Below, piece after piece: positions 23,061 to 35,782 of a stretch of DNA of 64,000 bases; the stretch's first letter is position 1; every line of letters begins with the position of its first letter. The DNA is taken from NCBI RefSeq assembly GCF_026210795.1, contig NC_089433.1, forward strand, positions 248,001 to 312,000. The letters are read 5' to 3'. The notes below the pieces were generated by a model. The model saw nothing but the letters and a program-made list of their open reading frames with translations. It was not told the DNA's origin and searched no databases. The DNA comes from Rhizophagus irregularis. Its lineage: Eukaryota > Glomeromycota > Glomeromycetes > Glomerales > Glomeraceae. Position numbers and translations under genes: made by a program.

Positions 23061-23957
23061 ATAAAGTGAAAAAGAACGTGAGAGTTTATATTTAAAAAGA
23101 TTCATTGAACATAATACAAGATTTCCCACATCTCATAATTAATTGCATGAATTTTTTGGATTATAGTAATTAGAAAATTTAGTATGTTTAAAGTTTGTTA
23201 AATATAATTTACACTCTTGGTCATTCAAATACATAAAATTGATTAAAATGTTTAAAATTTATAGAAATATAGAAATCATAATTATGAACGAGCACCAACA
23301 TTATATAGTATTTAGGACTTACCTTTCTTATAACAAATATCAACAATAACTTTCCAAATATGAAACGTCATTAATGGTAATAAACTAAGGAACCCAATAA
23401 TTTTCTTTATTTCACATTCACCAAAAATATTTAGACATTCGCTATAATAAAATTTATTATAGTGATTTCTCTACCCTTAAATTGTAAGTGAATATTACAT
23501 AAGTTATTTACAAATGATTTTATTTAACAAATTATCTCGTTTAATATATTTACTTTCATATTCCTTGGAGCTACTTGAAACTCATTACAAATTTTTTAGA
23601 ATAATTTTAATCTATTAAATATTCATACTATATACTTTTTTACCTTTACATTACTGTGAGCTATTATTAAATAATAAGTATCGCATTTCTTTATTAATCA
23701 TCTTATTATAAAACATAGATTACATTAATTTAGAAATACTTAGAGGTAAACAATTATAAAAATTGAATAACCCTATAACTAACAAGTCTATTCTAAAAAA
23801 CGAATACTATGCTAAATAAATAATCTACTTACTAAACGCAACCTGTAATAAATACAATAAAATATATAAAAATTATTTGTAAAAGTTAACAAAGTTTTGC
23901 CTACTTATAAAAATTTTACTAACGTTTTATGTATATACTCTATGCATAATATTGATA
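23061..23957. other. Intergenic, nothing recognised
   Basis: AT-rich DNA with no convincing gene, hairpin or known element. It lies downstream of the minus-strand frame at 23958-24350. Confidence 0.4.
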
Positions 23958-24350
23958 TTATTCTGAATCCGATACTATATCACCCCTTGTAATCGCTTTC
24001 TTCTTTTTACGTTTTTTCTTATTACTATCTTTCGTCTCATCTGAATCATCCGAACTTAAATTATCATCTTTTGGTTTTATTGAAATTAGTGGCCTTAAAG
24101 GTAGTCTTTTACTAAAATCTTCATTTAAATTTGTAAATTCTTTAACCACCTCCTTATTACTTCCAATATGTGATGCCGGTTTACTCGACGATGTAGGCAC
24201 TGGCGTTGATGTTGATTCAATTTCTAATTGGTCCATCGCATCGAAATATAACTCTTTATTCACTTGAAAGTCGTCCGACTGTTGTGTAGATGAATTATTT
24301 CTTGATGCAAAATGCACTTTTTTTGAACTTATATTTTTTGTTCTTGCCAA
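23958..24350 (-). CDS. Hypothetical 130-residue low-complexity protein
   Basis: The frame is complete from ATG to stop. The protein begins MARTKNISSKKVHF, continues through Ser/Thr-rich sequence, and ends in a basic cluster (KKKRKKKK) that resembles a nuclear-localisation signal, followed by acidic residues. A short segment, KEFTNLNEDF, resembles MEFTTLNDNF in the frame at 28231. This hints that both derive from the first frame of LINE-type elements. No catalytic domain is visible. It could be a real small gene or a transposon gag-like fragment; I lean to the latter. Confidence 0.4.
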   Translation of the reverse strand: MARTKNISSKKVHFASRNNSSTQQSDDFQVNKELYFDAMDQLEIESTSTPVPTSSSKPASHIGSNKEVVKEFTNLNEDFSKRLPLRPLISIKPKDDNLSSDDSDETKDSNKKKRKKKKAITRGDIVSDSE

Positions 24351-24664
24351 ATAATTCTTATTGACTTTCCCATTTAAAAACTGATTTGCAATTAAGTATG
24401 ATTTACATACATAGTACTATGCTAAAATTTACCCTTCGTACTACATAAACTTTCTATTGAACGTCATACAGAAGATCATTATTCATTGCGCCACTTTGTT
24501 GAATAAATCAAGTTAAACAAAAAAGGTATAACTATACTTTAAAAGTTAATTCATTGACGCTATCGTTACGACGTTACGTAAACAAACTTTACGTTAATTA
24601 TAAAATAAAAAAAAATTTTTTTTTATTTATTTTTTTTTTGTTCGACTTAAATGACTATATAATC

Positions 24665-25345
24665 ATGACTATACAACCTGAAAATTTACTTGTTTGTTCT
24701 ACAGCGGGAAAAATATATGCTATCAGTAAGATAGATGGCTCTCAAATATGGAAGACCGAACTTAGTGGAGTACATGACGGTGTTGGTTCATTATTTGTAT
24801 CCGGTGATAAAGTTTATGTTGGAATGAATGGTTGTTTAATCGCTTTAAACTTGATTAAAGGAACGGAAATTTGGAGAAACTCACTGTCAGGGATGGGATA
24901 TAATGAAATATCATTACTTGTTGTTAACATAAACTCTGAAGGAGAAGTAACATCTCATGAAGCTCAATCTTCTATCGTTATAGTTGCTTCTCACGGAAAA
25001 GTATATGGAATAAATTCAGAATCAGGAGATATACTTTGGAAAAATAAATTGAAAAATGGTGGTTATGAATTGCCTTCTTTAATAATAGATTCACCTGATA
25101 AAGTTCTTGTTGGATGTGGAAAGTTGGTTTATAAAATTAATATTTATGATGGAAAAACTATCTGGCAAAAGAAAGTTTCTACTTGTTTACTTGGTTGTTC
25201 TCATGTTACTATGGCCACTCATCAAAGTAGTTTACAAAATGCATTTACATACACTGGATTTTGTAATAATCCTATCGCTCAACATTCTAGAAAGGAAAAA
25301 GAAAATAATAAATACGAAATTGCTTACGGTACAAATATTATATAA
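24665..25345 (+). CDS. Quinoprotein-like (PQQ repeat) beta-propeller protein
   Basis: A single exon encodes 226 residues. Short repeats of the PQQ/WD40-like type follow one another: GKIYAISKIDGSQIWKTEL, DKVYVGMNGCLIALNLIKGT, GKVYGINSESGDILWKNKL, and KVLVGCGKLVYKINIYDGKT. Each has the family's Trp after a turn, and together they would form blades of a beta-propeller. This fold usually binds ligands or proteins; no enzyme activity can be read from it. The frame is open upstream to 24554, but the ATG at 24665 is preferred because the earlier stretch is Phe/Lys low-complexity over an A/T run. No signal peptide follows the chosen start. A decayed copy lies at 43925-44170. It is shorter than a full 7- or 8-blade propeller, so it may pair with another copy. 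Confidence 0.8.
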   Translation: MTIQPENLLVCSTAGKIYAISKIDGSQIWKTELSGVHDGVGSLFVSGDKVYVGMNGCLIALNLIKGTEIWRNSLSGMGYNEISLLVVNINSEGEVTSHEAQSSIVIVASHGKVYGINSESGDILWKNKLKNGGYELPSLIIDSPDKVLVGCGKLVYKINIYDGKTIWQKKVSTCLLGCSHVTMATHQSSLQNAFTYTGFCNNPIAQHSRKEKENNKYEIAYGTNII

Positions 25346-26052
25346 TGTATTGTTAATTAGTGGGGATTATTTTATAAACGTAAATTGTGTTAGTAGAAAA
25401 TATTTGATGTATATTAAATGAGAATTTCAAATTTTATATTTTATGTAAAATATCAAATTATATTTATTATATTGATTTAAAGTTCCCTTTAGTATTATTT
25501 TTTATTAAAAAAAAATAAAGGATAATTTTTTTTTAAAAAAAAAATTCAATATTTTATATATTGCGAATAATACGCTGATGCAATTATTACCATATTTGAG
25601 AGATTGACTTTTCGCCAGTATATGAACGGGATCTTGTAAAATTTTAAATATATTACTATGAAGTATTCTTACGTCATCATGTTGATTTGTTATACAATCT
25701 CGTATGAAAAAGTTATGCTGTAAAGGAAAATCCGAAAATGTTTAAAATCAGATTATTAAATTTTTTTTTTTTTACAAAATTCTTTCCTACCTGCCTGATT
25801 GCTGGTTTTTTTTAACATTAATAAAGTTAAATTGTTTACAACATAAGTTTGTGTGGTAATAAAGGAAACAAATTCAAACTTAATAAAATAATTTAACTAG
25901 GAAACGTAAGTCCAGTAAAATGCGATTTCATTAGGTGGCGATCACGTGGTGGACAGAGAATTCACGTGATCGATTTTTTTTTCATAGTGCGTAGACATAT
26001 ATTGTCCTTCGCTTCGCTCCAGACAATTATTGTAGCTTAAAAAAATTATGTT
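25346..26052. other. Intergenic with short inverted repeats
   Basis: GATCACGTG and CACGTGATC flank a short spacer near 25938-25971. No gene was seen. The right end joins the inverted duplication. Confidence 0.4.
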
Positions 26053-26326
26053 GATGTTAATACGATATATACATATTTTATTTGGAAAGAAAATGACAAA
26101 CATCTAGGACTAGAAGGTCGAAGAAACCGTTAATACGAATTTAATCGACAAATAAAAATTTATTCTCTCTTGACCCAAGCGTACACCGTACATGCGTAAT
26201 TTTGACTTAATTTTTTGACAGTACTTCCATGACTTTGGTTAGTTTCTTTGAGGTTTGGTAGACGTAAAGAAAATATCATTGCTTCCAATTATAGAAATTT
26301 ATGGAAATACGATCAACGTAAAACAA

Positions 26327-26334
26327 TATAAATA
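26327..26334 (+). promoter_or_regulatory. Putative TATA box of the 26401-27871 gene
   Basis: TATAAATA, 67-74 nt before the ATG, conserved in position with the inverted copy at 21966-21973. Confidence 0.5.
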
Positions 26335-26400
26335 AGGTTTGACTGCAACTCAAAAATTTTTGCCGTTTTTTTTTCCTTTTTCTCATTTACAACAAAAAAA

Positions 26401-27871
26401 ATGATTTCAAAATTTTGGGCAGAATTATCCAACGATTATGAGAAATTTTTTGAAACAGAAATAGGATATGACGTTATTATTTATGCAGGAGATGATCAAA
26501 ATGTCAAAGAAATTCATGCTCATTCAAATATTTTATGTGCTAGGTCTCAATATTTTCGTACTGAATTTTCTAACGAATTGGCTGAGAAAAGAGACGGAAA
26601 ATTTATTTTTAGAAAACAAAATATTTCTCCGCAATTATTTAATATCATTCTTAGGTAAGATATTATTGTATTTTATCATATAAATTTGTAAAAATATTTA
26701 AATAATTAATCATGTTATTAGGTTCATTTATTGTGGAAATATTGAATTGAAGAATTTACAAGGCTCTGAAGTATTAAAATTATTGATAGCTGTGGATGAA
26801 CTGAATATCAATTCGTTAATTTCTCATATCCAAGAATTTTTGATTGAACATCAAACCGAATTTTTACAACAAAATCCAACCGGAATTCTTGAAATTATTT
26901 ATCAACATGAAGCATTTACGGATTTATGGAATTTTTGCCTTGAAAAAATTTGTGAAGAACCTAAAATTTTATTCAGTTCTGAAAATTTTATTAATTTAAA
27001 AGCTCCTTTATTGGAATTATTATTAAAAAAGGATGACTTAATTATGGATGAAATTGAAATTTGGGAGTATTTATTAAAATGGTGTTTTGCTCAACAAAAT
27101 ATGCAGAATGATCCAACAAAATGGAATAAAGATGATATTATAAGAGTTGAAAGAGAATTATATAGATTTATTCCTTTAATTCGATTCTATGATATTGAAC
27201 CTACTGATTTTTTTTACAAAGTTTATTGTTACAAAGACATCTTACCACAAGATTTAATTCATGATCTTTTGGAATATCATATAGTTCCTGACATAAAATC
27301 AAAAGTTAATTTACCACCTTCAAGAAAGCCAAATTTAAAATATCCACTTGATTCAACTTTAATTAAATCGAACCATCTTCCTCTTTTTGCTTCGTGGATT
27401 GATAAAAAAGATACTTCACATTATAATAGAAAAAATAATCCCTATGATTTCAAGTTATTATATCGCTCAAGTCAAGATGGATTTGATACTAAATCATTTC
27501 ACAAAAATTGTGACAATAAAGGAGCTACTATTTGGATAGCAAAAATTAAAAATTTAAAACAATTAATTGGAGGGTATAATCCACTTAATTGGAATGAAAG
27601 TCGTTCTTGGTATGCTACAGCAGACAGTTTTATTTTTAATTTTATCAATGGAGGAAATATTTCTACTTCAAAAGTAAGTTATGTTAAGAAACAAGATCAT
27701 GCTGTTTTATGTCAGTCTAATTACGGTCCATCTATGGGTAATATATACTGTCATAATAATAATTGGTCTAATGAAGATCATGGCTATGGCGATAATATCT
27801 ATCCAAACATAGGAATTCCAAAAAATTTTGAAGTAGAAGATTATGAAGTATTTCAAGTAATTAAAAAGTAA
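26401..27871 (+). CDS. BTB-BACK-TLDc domain protein
   Basis: Exons 26401-26654 (254 nt) and 26722-27871 encode 467 residues. The 67-nt intron runs GTAAGA to TTAG and splits an Arg codon. BTB is about 1-110, the BACK-like region about 115-230 and TLDc about 285-467, ending EDYEVFQVIKK. Against the inverted twin (20418-21898) a few BTB-domain residues differ: F for L in YEKFF, E for A in FRTEF, and L for W in NELAEKRDG. The last change removes a Trp present in the twin and in the other close copies, and may point to relaxed constraint. The region after YNPLNW (NESRSWYATADS) also varies. Reading frame and splice sites are intact. Confidence 0.92.
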
Positions 27872-28230
27872 ATTTAAGATGAAATTGAAATTATTTTTTT
27901 AATTATATCTTCTGAAAAAATATTTCACTACCAATAATCACAGTTTTCTGCGAACCTAATAAGTAAACAACTTTATTAAATTAAGTTCAAGATGCATAAA
28001 CATATTTAAATTTGTTAATAAAGTAAATAAATTTTATCTTTAATAATATCATTATGCTAACTATTTTGTTATTTGAAAAAAATATAATATTTTAAGGATA
28101 GGCAGGGTATAAACTTATGCCAACTTTACCATGTAGGTTTGATGTAAATTTCATCACTTTTTAATATAAAAAATGCGTCTCTTTTAATAAAAAAAATACA
28201 TCATTTCAGTATAAGAAATATGCTGTTTAA

Positions 28231-28503
28231 TTGAAAGATACATCAAAATCAGTTATTAGTAGGAAAAAGGACAGAATATTTCGCGATCGGAATGAAATTG
28301 TTCGTTTAGCAGAAAAAAGTAAAGTGATTATGGAATTCACAACGCTCAATGATAATTTCATAAATCAAATGAACGACAAAAATAGAGAAGTAAATGAAAA
28401 GAATATGAATGAGAAACGTCTCGAAAACAGGCCACCAGGAGATAAGTACCCAAAACGTGAAGCAGACAAACAATTTAAAGAAAAGTTAATTAACTTATGT
28501 TGA
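28231..28503 (+). CDS. Small Lys/Glu-rich frame, possible transposon ORF1 fragment
   Basis: The open frame encodes about 90 charged residues, including RKKDRIFRDRNEIVRLAEKS and MEFTTLNDNF. The same DNA is present, frameshifted, in the inverted duplication arm at about 19850-20060. A LINE-type 3' tail follows directly (28504-29110). A truncated or internally deleted non-LTR element is the best reading, but no diagnostic domain is visible. The listed start may be arbitrary. Confidence 0.35.
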   Translation: MKDTSKSVISRKKDRIFRDRNEIVRLAEKSKVIMEFTTLNDNFINQMNDKNREVNEKNMNEKRLENRPPGDKYPKREADKQFKEKLINLC

Positions 28504-29110
28504 GGTCACGTGATTTAACGTAAAAAATTTTCCAACGAAAAGAAGGAGTCATATTGTTATTTTAGTTGTTTCTATAATGATTTTGTTGGATCAAGAAAGT
28601 ACTACATTGGAAATTTTAGGGATACGTTCATGATATCAAAATCCAAGTTTTCACTCGGAATCGACATTCTTTCTTTTTTAGAAGAATGCTATTGGTGCAA
28701 CGTATTATCGCGTAGTGGATTGGACCAAGACTTCATGGACGTTATTACTAATTTTTGTTTTTTAGGATGGTGAATTAAGCCTAAATGGAAATCTTTAAGA
28801 GCTGGGTTTCTGATAGAATTTGGTTAACGAATACATAATTACAATGGCTCTCAAACTATACGGATAAGTAACATGAAATTGAAAGTGGAAGCTTGGACAA
28901 AGTCTTTTTATTATTTTGTTAATTTTCATTTTGGTTATCCTTTTAGCAGAGTTTTTCTAGTGACGAGAATTAGTTTTTATTTAATATGTTGATTTTTTAT
29001 TTTTGGATTTTGAGTGCATCTATGTATTTTGATAAATTAATATATGTAATCTATATTATGGTTTACAGGTATTAATAAAGAAATGCGTTGCTAATTTTTT
29101 TTTTAAAAAA
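28504..29110 (+). mobile_element. LINE 3' tail
   Basis: Non-coding DNA ending in TATTAATAAAGAAATGCGTTGCTAA followed by T and A runs. This is the same terminus as at 11190-11217 and 11450-11485. It marks the 3' end of a truncated non-LTR retrotransposon. Confidence 0.55.
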
Positions 29111-29359
29111 AATATTAAAATCAGTTATTACATTAAAAAGTGCATTTGCACGTTATAGAAAACAAAAAAAAAGTTACTGACTATATTTATGTGTACTTAT
29201 TATAATATTTCTTTGTTAAATATGATACTAATTATCATTCTTTATAAAAAAAGTTAATAGTAAAAATAGTAAATAAATGTACAACTGAACGTTTGACGAA
29301 TTGATTTAATTTGTAAAGTTATAAAAAAATAGATTGGATAGTTAATTTGATGTATTACT

Positions 29360-29530
29360 TATGGGGATGAGAACCAGCTCGCTCGGTCTGCTCTGGTTTT
29401 GAACCGATACTATTGAGTTGATCTGGCTCAAATTGGATGAACGTTCCATAATCCGATTTGATCAGCTCGACAAAAATTTATCAGAACTGATCAGAACCAA
29501 AAGTACCAAACCGAACAGGAACACTAACTC
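29360..29530. repeat. GC-richer island, partial inverted match to 2733-3038
   Basis: CGGTYTG and AACCG-type words cluster here. The segment ends in GGAACACTA, identical to one terminus form of the hAT-type element at 35783. A matching left end with an 8-bp duplication was not found. Confidence 0.4.
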
Positions 29531-29922
29531 GAATTGTTCAACCACGAACTTTTCCCGAGTAAATCTATCTATTAAAGATTTTTAGCATTTAAAGAACGAA
29601 AAAATCATTATTTAATTAGCTGGATAAGCATTAATTTTTTTCTATACCCTTTTTTACTGATTTTTTTTAGTAATTAAATAATAGCATTATTAGTTTTTGT
29701 TTGGGTTCAGAAATTTCCTTGACAATAATATTGGTAAAATTTTTACAAAAATAATTTTTTGTTTTTTATTTAATAAACAAATAAAAATAAAATAATAGCA
29801 AATATAACTCATAAAATAAAACCTATAAAATATGAATATAAAATAAAAATAATTGGTAAACTCAATAAAATATATATATATATATAACAAAATACTAGCC
29901 ATAATATGACTAATTCAACTTT

Positions 29923-32900
29923 CTACTGCTGCTGTGATAATTTACTACGCAAATCACGTATTTCTTCTAATATATTTTTTAAAGTAGTTTCATCAACAGG
30001 ATTATGTTGAATATTGAGTCGGTTTAATAAATCCTGCTTTAATTCCAAAAATTCACCTGTATTCCATTCTCCTTCATTAATCATTTCTTTGATTTTTCGC
30101 CGAACTTTATCAACATCAGCATAATAGTATCTTAAAAATAAATTTATATAAAAAATTAATAAAAAATTAATTTTGCATAAAAACATAATAAAATAATCAA
30201 ATTTACATACATTACTTCAGGAAACCATTCATGCCAACGCCTTTGATGTGGTAATAAATAAAGTAATTCTATTTCAGCTAGAATCTTTGAAAAAGTCAAA
30301 AAATTTTAGTAATTTACAATGATTTAACTAAATAATGATGATAATATACAGTACCTCTGCTTTCTGTACTAAATATGAGGCTTTATTATTATCTTTTTCA
30401 ATTGCATTATTAAGTAATCCAATAAGCAAATTCATAAGATATACAACAACCAATAATGAAAATAGAACAATTAGTATTACAAGTGATGGGTTGTCTTTAT
30501 ATGTCCAATTTGATAATGCACTTGAATCTCCTATAATAAAATATATATTTTATTAAATTACTAATTAACAAATATAATAATTAGAAAGAATTCCTATTTA
30601 CCTATTAAGAATAAATACATTGCAAAAATAGCAGTCCCAAAATCTACAAACATGTTTGTATTTCCATCGGGTGGTTGAATGAAATATTGATTTTGATTAA
30701 CAGTTCCATCAGCAAATAATTGATAATAAGCGGGGGCTATATTCCAAGGGTTATTTGGATCATCATTATTTGTATTTTTTTTTTCAAAAGAAAAATTAGA
30801 TGTGGGTGATAATAAAATGTAAAATGTATGCGCAAAACTAATTATAATAATAAATAAAACTACTAAAAAAGAAGCAATTTGTTTTCCAACACTAATCATA
30901 ATTGCAAAATATACACCAAAAGATTCAAATACTCTAAAAAATAACAAAAACTTTATATCTAAAAATAAGCATGAAAAAGAAATTAAGTGAATATTTCTAT
31001 TATTTGTTTGAATCCAATAAATAGAAGTACCAATTGGAAAAAAGAATGCAATTATATCTATAATATTAGATAATAATTAATAATTTTTATAATAATAATG
31101 TTAGGTACTAATTACAATACATTCATATTACCAAATATATTCCAAAAATTACGGAACCATCTAATAGGATTATAAATAAACTGACGTATTTCAAAACTAA
31201 GATGAATAAATCCAAGTATAATAGAGGCAATTAAAAGTTGGTTTTGAGTATCTTCATCAATATATTGTTGAGGAATTGTTGCAGCAGCAGTAAAGCATCC
31301 AAGAAAAGCCATATATACAATCCAAATTAATGCATAGTAGTATTTTCCATAGTTATTCCATTTAAAATCAATTAATGTCTCTCCATTCCAAGTCTTATAT
31401 ATATCTTTATTTATTGTTTCGACAAATGGACTATACTGAGGTTTAATTAACTCTTTAAACCAATTATATTTTTGTGGATAGTTAACAAATTTAATATATG
31501 GATTCATAAATATAATTGTTGGTGTTGTTGTATGTTTAAAAAGTTCTGAAGAAATGTGATAAAAAATGTCATTAAGATGTCATTAACATTCAATAACAAA
31601 AAATAAATAGAAAACATATTACCTTCTTTAGCTTTAACAAAAAAATGGTATATATAAAATATAGGTAAAAGGGGCAAAATTATTAAGATTTGAATAGAAA
31701 TTAGCATCAAGTACATAATTATATGTTTATCACCAATTTCACTCATTAATAGGTTATATTTACACCACCGAATAGATTTAGTTAAATTAATTATTTGAGG
31801 ATATTCAGAAGAGGAATAGAGATGTAAATTGATATTCTTATATTCTATACTGTAAAAAGAAGAATCTGTGATCATTGTTGTTTCTGATGAATATCTTGAA
31901 ATATAATCTGGATAGCTTTTATTCAATAATGCCATTGTAGAAGTAATAATACTTAAATACATCCTATTATTTCCTAAATCTTCTATAAAATAATTAATAC
32001 ACTTTTTATAAATATCTTCTATTAAATCTAATTTATGTTCTTCAATTGCAAATGTTAATAATTCAACACCATACTTCAAAAGTCTCTCCTTATTATCTTT
32101 TATATATGTTTCCCATTTATCATAATGTTTTAAACTATCATAATTTGATAAAGGTAAAGTAGGTTTTGAAAATATTTCTTTATAATTTTTCAATTGTTCT
32201 ATAATATTATCTTTGTTTTCGATTTTTAAATAATAATATTTGTCTGTAGAAATGAATTCTTTGTTGATCTTCATATAATAATAATAGTTTAAAGAAATAG
32301 ATTTGTTATTTTCATTAAAATTATAAATAAAAAGACCTATTGTTGTCAATATAATGATATCACTGTCATTAAATAACTTAAATCCAAGTACATATTGACC
32401 TGCATTAATATTTTCTTCTCTTGTACAAATTGGATCCTGACTATTAACTGTATTATTTCCAAAAACTTCTAGTCTAATTATTCCCTTATCTAATTTAAGC
32501 TTCCATTCAATTAAATTTTGAGTCAATGTCACTTCGTTATACTTAATATGATCTATTTCTTGGAATAAAGCATGTATAGTATCCATATATCTATTATTGA
32601 AGATAATATTTAAGAGATCAACTGTTTTATATGTTTCTTTCTTGTTCTTAAAATCATCATCAACATACCAGTTTTCAATAATTTCATTAGGAATTTCGAA
32701 TTTTGAACTGTTTTTTGCTAAAATTTCTTCATGTTTGATCTTTATAATATGTCCATCTCGAATTCCAAATACATATTTGGTCGTAGTTCGAATTTTATTT
32801 AGTAAACTTCTGGCCTGACATTTTTTCGATAATTGTCCTTTCTCTTTTAACCGGTCTAAACATTTATCCCAATAAAGTTCTTTAATGATACTGCCACTCA

Positions 32901-33937
32901 ATAAAGGAATCAATGAAGGGATTAAACAAGTACGATTCATAAAATTATGTAGTTGAATAACTAATTGAAATTAATTTAATATGAATAATGGTATTGCATA
33001 AATTTTTATAATTTTTAACTCTAAATACTGTACTTACCATCATTAATATTATTAATATCCAAAGAAACAAAAGGAATTTTAAAGTCAATCGAATAAACAA
33101 TAATTTTATTATTTATTCTTATATAAATAAAGTTCTCATCATTTCCAATGATGATATTCTGTAAAAGACAAATGATAAATTAATTGTACGATCCTATTTG
33201 AAAATATTTTGTAATTAACTATCATATTTTATTACCTTGTCGTATGAAATATAATTTTTCAACTCGTAACTTATAAGTTCTATCTTGTCTTTTTTAAATA
33301 TTCTTATACTTTTTCGAGTAATAAGATTATATTCATAAATAGAATTATTTGAAAATAAATAAAGCTTATCATATTTTGATATGCTAATAAAGTCAAAACC
33401 CTCCGGTATTTTGTAAATTCTTTTACAATTTAATTTGTTATTTTTAGTTTGCGTGGAATAAATAAAAATAAAATTATCTTTTACTTCACGTAAAATAAAT
33501 TCACCTTTTAAGGTAAAGGTATAATAATTATAATTATAGTTAACGCCACAATCCAAAATAATTTTCTGTTTACTATTCATGTCGCATATTTCTAATAAAA
33601 TAAAATTAAACCGTAATTAAATATATGCAAATATTAATCGTTTGAATTGATAAAATAATTATGATTTACCCAAATATTCATTATAGTCGATATACGCAAG
33701 TTTCTTATCATTGGAAACAAATATTTGGTATAAAATTTTATCGGAATCTAATTTGATAAACAATTCCGGTTTAAATGGACACTCATTAATATTCCAACCG
33801 GCAATTGAATGATCATAATTACTATATGTAACGAGGTATTCTTCATTTGGCGATATTTCTATTTTAGTAATAGGTTCACTGTTATGTGGCTTATCAATAT
33901 CGTTACCAATATCAATTTCTACCGCAATGTTACTCAT
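29923..33937 (-). CDS. Ion-transport (TRP-like) channel with N-terminal propeller-like region
   Basis: Nine exons in consistent phase give 1136 residues: 33937-33670, 33591-33236, 33158-33038, 32960-31623, 31545-31132, 31057-30602, 30530-30355, 30284-30211, 30130-29923. All introns are GT-AG. The N-terminal 250 or so residues resemble WD40-type strands (SPNEEYLVTYSNYDHSIAGW). A long middle follows. The C-terminal 400 residues are rich in membrane segments: IMYLMLISIQILIILPLLPI, ALIWIVYMAFLGCF, LLIASIILGFIHLSF, DIIAFFFPIGTSIYW, FLLFFRVFESFGVYFAIM, IASFLVVLFIIIISFAH. A pore-like NPWNIAPAYYQLF and a last helix SLVILIVLFSLLVVVYLMNL complete it. This matches the ion-transport fold (six helices with a pore loop). 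The tail is a coiled-coil-like LRSKLSQQQ. Ion selectivity cannot be read. A copy of the last exon lies at 7847-7942. Confidence 0.88.
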
Positions 33938-34052
33938 TTTTTTTTAAAAAAATAAAATAGCAAACTTTATTATAAAAGAAAGTAGTGTTTTACAAACTGG
34001 CTATCATTAGTTACGGCAAAATATGAAATACGTATGTACAGTATAAATACCT

Positions 34053-34195
34053 ATTATAATGGAAAAATAATTAGCCGCAACGTGATCCGGACCCGGCTCA
34101 GGCGTAAATCGTCGTGGAATTCCAGGAGATTTTCTGCGATTAAACCGGGTCCGGATGATCGGCAATCAGGAATTCGGCTCTAATTACACCATTAT
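34053..34195. mobile_element. Miniature inverted-repeat element
   Basis: The ends are roughly TATAATGG..TAATTAG..CCG and its inverse CGG..CTAATTACACCATTATA. Inside, ATCCGGACCCGG (34085-34096) and CCGGGTCCGGAT (34145-34156) form a perfect 12-bp inverted repeat. The right terminus matches the end of the relic at 37880-38040. Confidence 0.6.
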
Positions 34196-34862
34196 AAAAA
34201 AATAATAAGAGAAATGATCATCGATTTATAAGCATAATCTGACATCATAAGTCCAAGCGTTGGCGTTAAAAAAAAAAGTTAGCCTTATATGACAAGGTTT
34301 AATGTAGTGATGTAAATTTAAGGAATTTATTATCTTAATTTGTTTACATTGAATAAAATAATTGGTTCTCTCTTTGTTAACCAAATATGAAATATGCATA
34401 ATTCAATAGTTCATGTATTTTTTAAAAAATATTATTTTTAATGTGTTCGCGCCTGATCTACGCTTAATAGTTAAGACCACTTGATCGGCAAATTCATTCT
34501 AATTACTAACGTATGGGAGAATTAATTTTGATCACCCTTTCACTAATACTTATAAATGATAGGTAATTAACTTTATAGGAATAACAATAGATCAGTATAA
34601 TCTATATCTATATAATAAATAAATAAATTTTAATATAGAAAAATAAATTTTTTATAATAGTGGATCGGTAACTGACATTTTTCAATAAGTAATTAACTAT
34701 CTTTAGCAATAATGATAGATACCTATAACGGATGTTTTTTTTTGAGATGTATTTTTCAATTATATAGATTAATATAGATTTTTTTAACAATAGAAAATTA
34801 TGATGGTATTTTTTTTTTATATCTTTTATATCAATAAATTATTTAAAAAGTTTTTACTTCAA
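34196..34862. other. Intergenic, nothing recognised
   Basis: AT-rich DNA without a supported gene or repeat. Confidence 0.4.
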
Positions 34863-34979
34863 ATCACCGGGGGTAATCATCACCGTTGGCCAGAATTATC
34901 AATTTTTACCGGCACTATATTTTTTTAATCCTGGTCGATCGTCATAATTTCAGTCACCGGTGATCATCACCCCAGTGAT
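34863..34979. mobile_element. Short inverted-repeat element (TCACCGGGGG ends)
   Basis: TCACCGGGGGTAATCATCACCG (34864-34885, 22 nt with few differences) is mirrored at 34958-34978 as TCACTGGGGTGATGATCACCG on the other strand. The 117-bp unit could fold into one hairpin. It contains the GGCCAGAATTA word seen elsewhere. Confidence 0.55.
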
Positions 34980-35239
34980 AACTAGTAAAATTCTATTTAA
35001 AATTAATAATGTATTTGTAAACACATAAATAAATAATAAATTCTACAATACTACAACGTGTAATAATAAATTTCCATATATAACACATCTACAGATCTAC
35101 TTATCTAAAAAATTTGGTTGACGTTTGGATTAGTCTCCGTATAAATAATTTGAATTGTGTAACTTGAAATCCCATGCCATATAATTAAAACCCGTGACAG
35201 GCGTGACATGCCTCCGCCTGATCTATTTATGATCAAAAA

Positions 35240-35700
35240 CTATTCGATTCCAATAAAATAATCCAATTTTTTTTTTGATTATTAATTTTTTTTGTCCGAT
35301 TTTTTTTTTCAAATATTTTTAACTCCTTTTTTTTAAAAAAAATTTTTCAAACCGAAAAAATTTTTTCTCCCTTTCTTTCAGTTTAGTTTTTTTTCAACCT
35401 GAGAAATTTTTTTTTCTCATTCTTTTCCCGTTTAGGTTTGATTTTTTTTCCCAAACTGAAAAAATTATATTTTTTTTTATTAAATAATCCCCATTCTTTT
35501 GGTCTTTTAAGACCAAATTTTTTTTTCACTCTTTTGGATCGGATTATTGTCCTTTTTTTCAGAATTTTTTTCGTACTTATTTTTTTCGGAAGTTTCCCTT
35601 TTTTAAACTGATTTCTTTCTTTACCCTTTTTCTTCCCCCAAATTTTTTTTAAAATTTTTTTCTTTTTCTTTCAATTTTTTATTATTATTAAATAAAAAAT
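35240..35700. repeat. Pyrimidine-rich low-complexity DNA
   Basis: Long T runs broken by CAAACYGAAAAA- and TTTTCCC-type words. The strand asymmetry is strong. No gene. Confidence 0.5.
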
Positions 35701-35782
35701 AAAATATTATATTAAATATATTTACAAAATTATTGTTTTTTTTAAAAAATCACCATAACATATCAGATATAGGAAAATTGAC

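Larger units (their letters stand above)
26053..28455 (+). repeat. Inverted 2.4-kb duplication, arm 2
   Basis: This is the partner of 19830-22298 in opposite orientation, with the two genes diverging from a central spacer of about 3.75 kb. The spacer holds the intron-like satellite, the 130-residue frame and the beta-propeller gene. Confidence 0.75.

Noticed and set aside
24554-24664. Earlier start for the beta-propeller gene
   Set aside because: The extra 37 residues are Phe/Lys low-complexity encoded by A and T runs; the ATG at 24665 fits the fold better.
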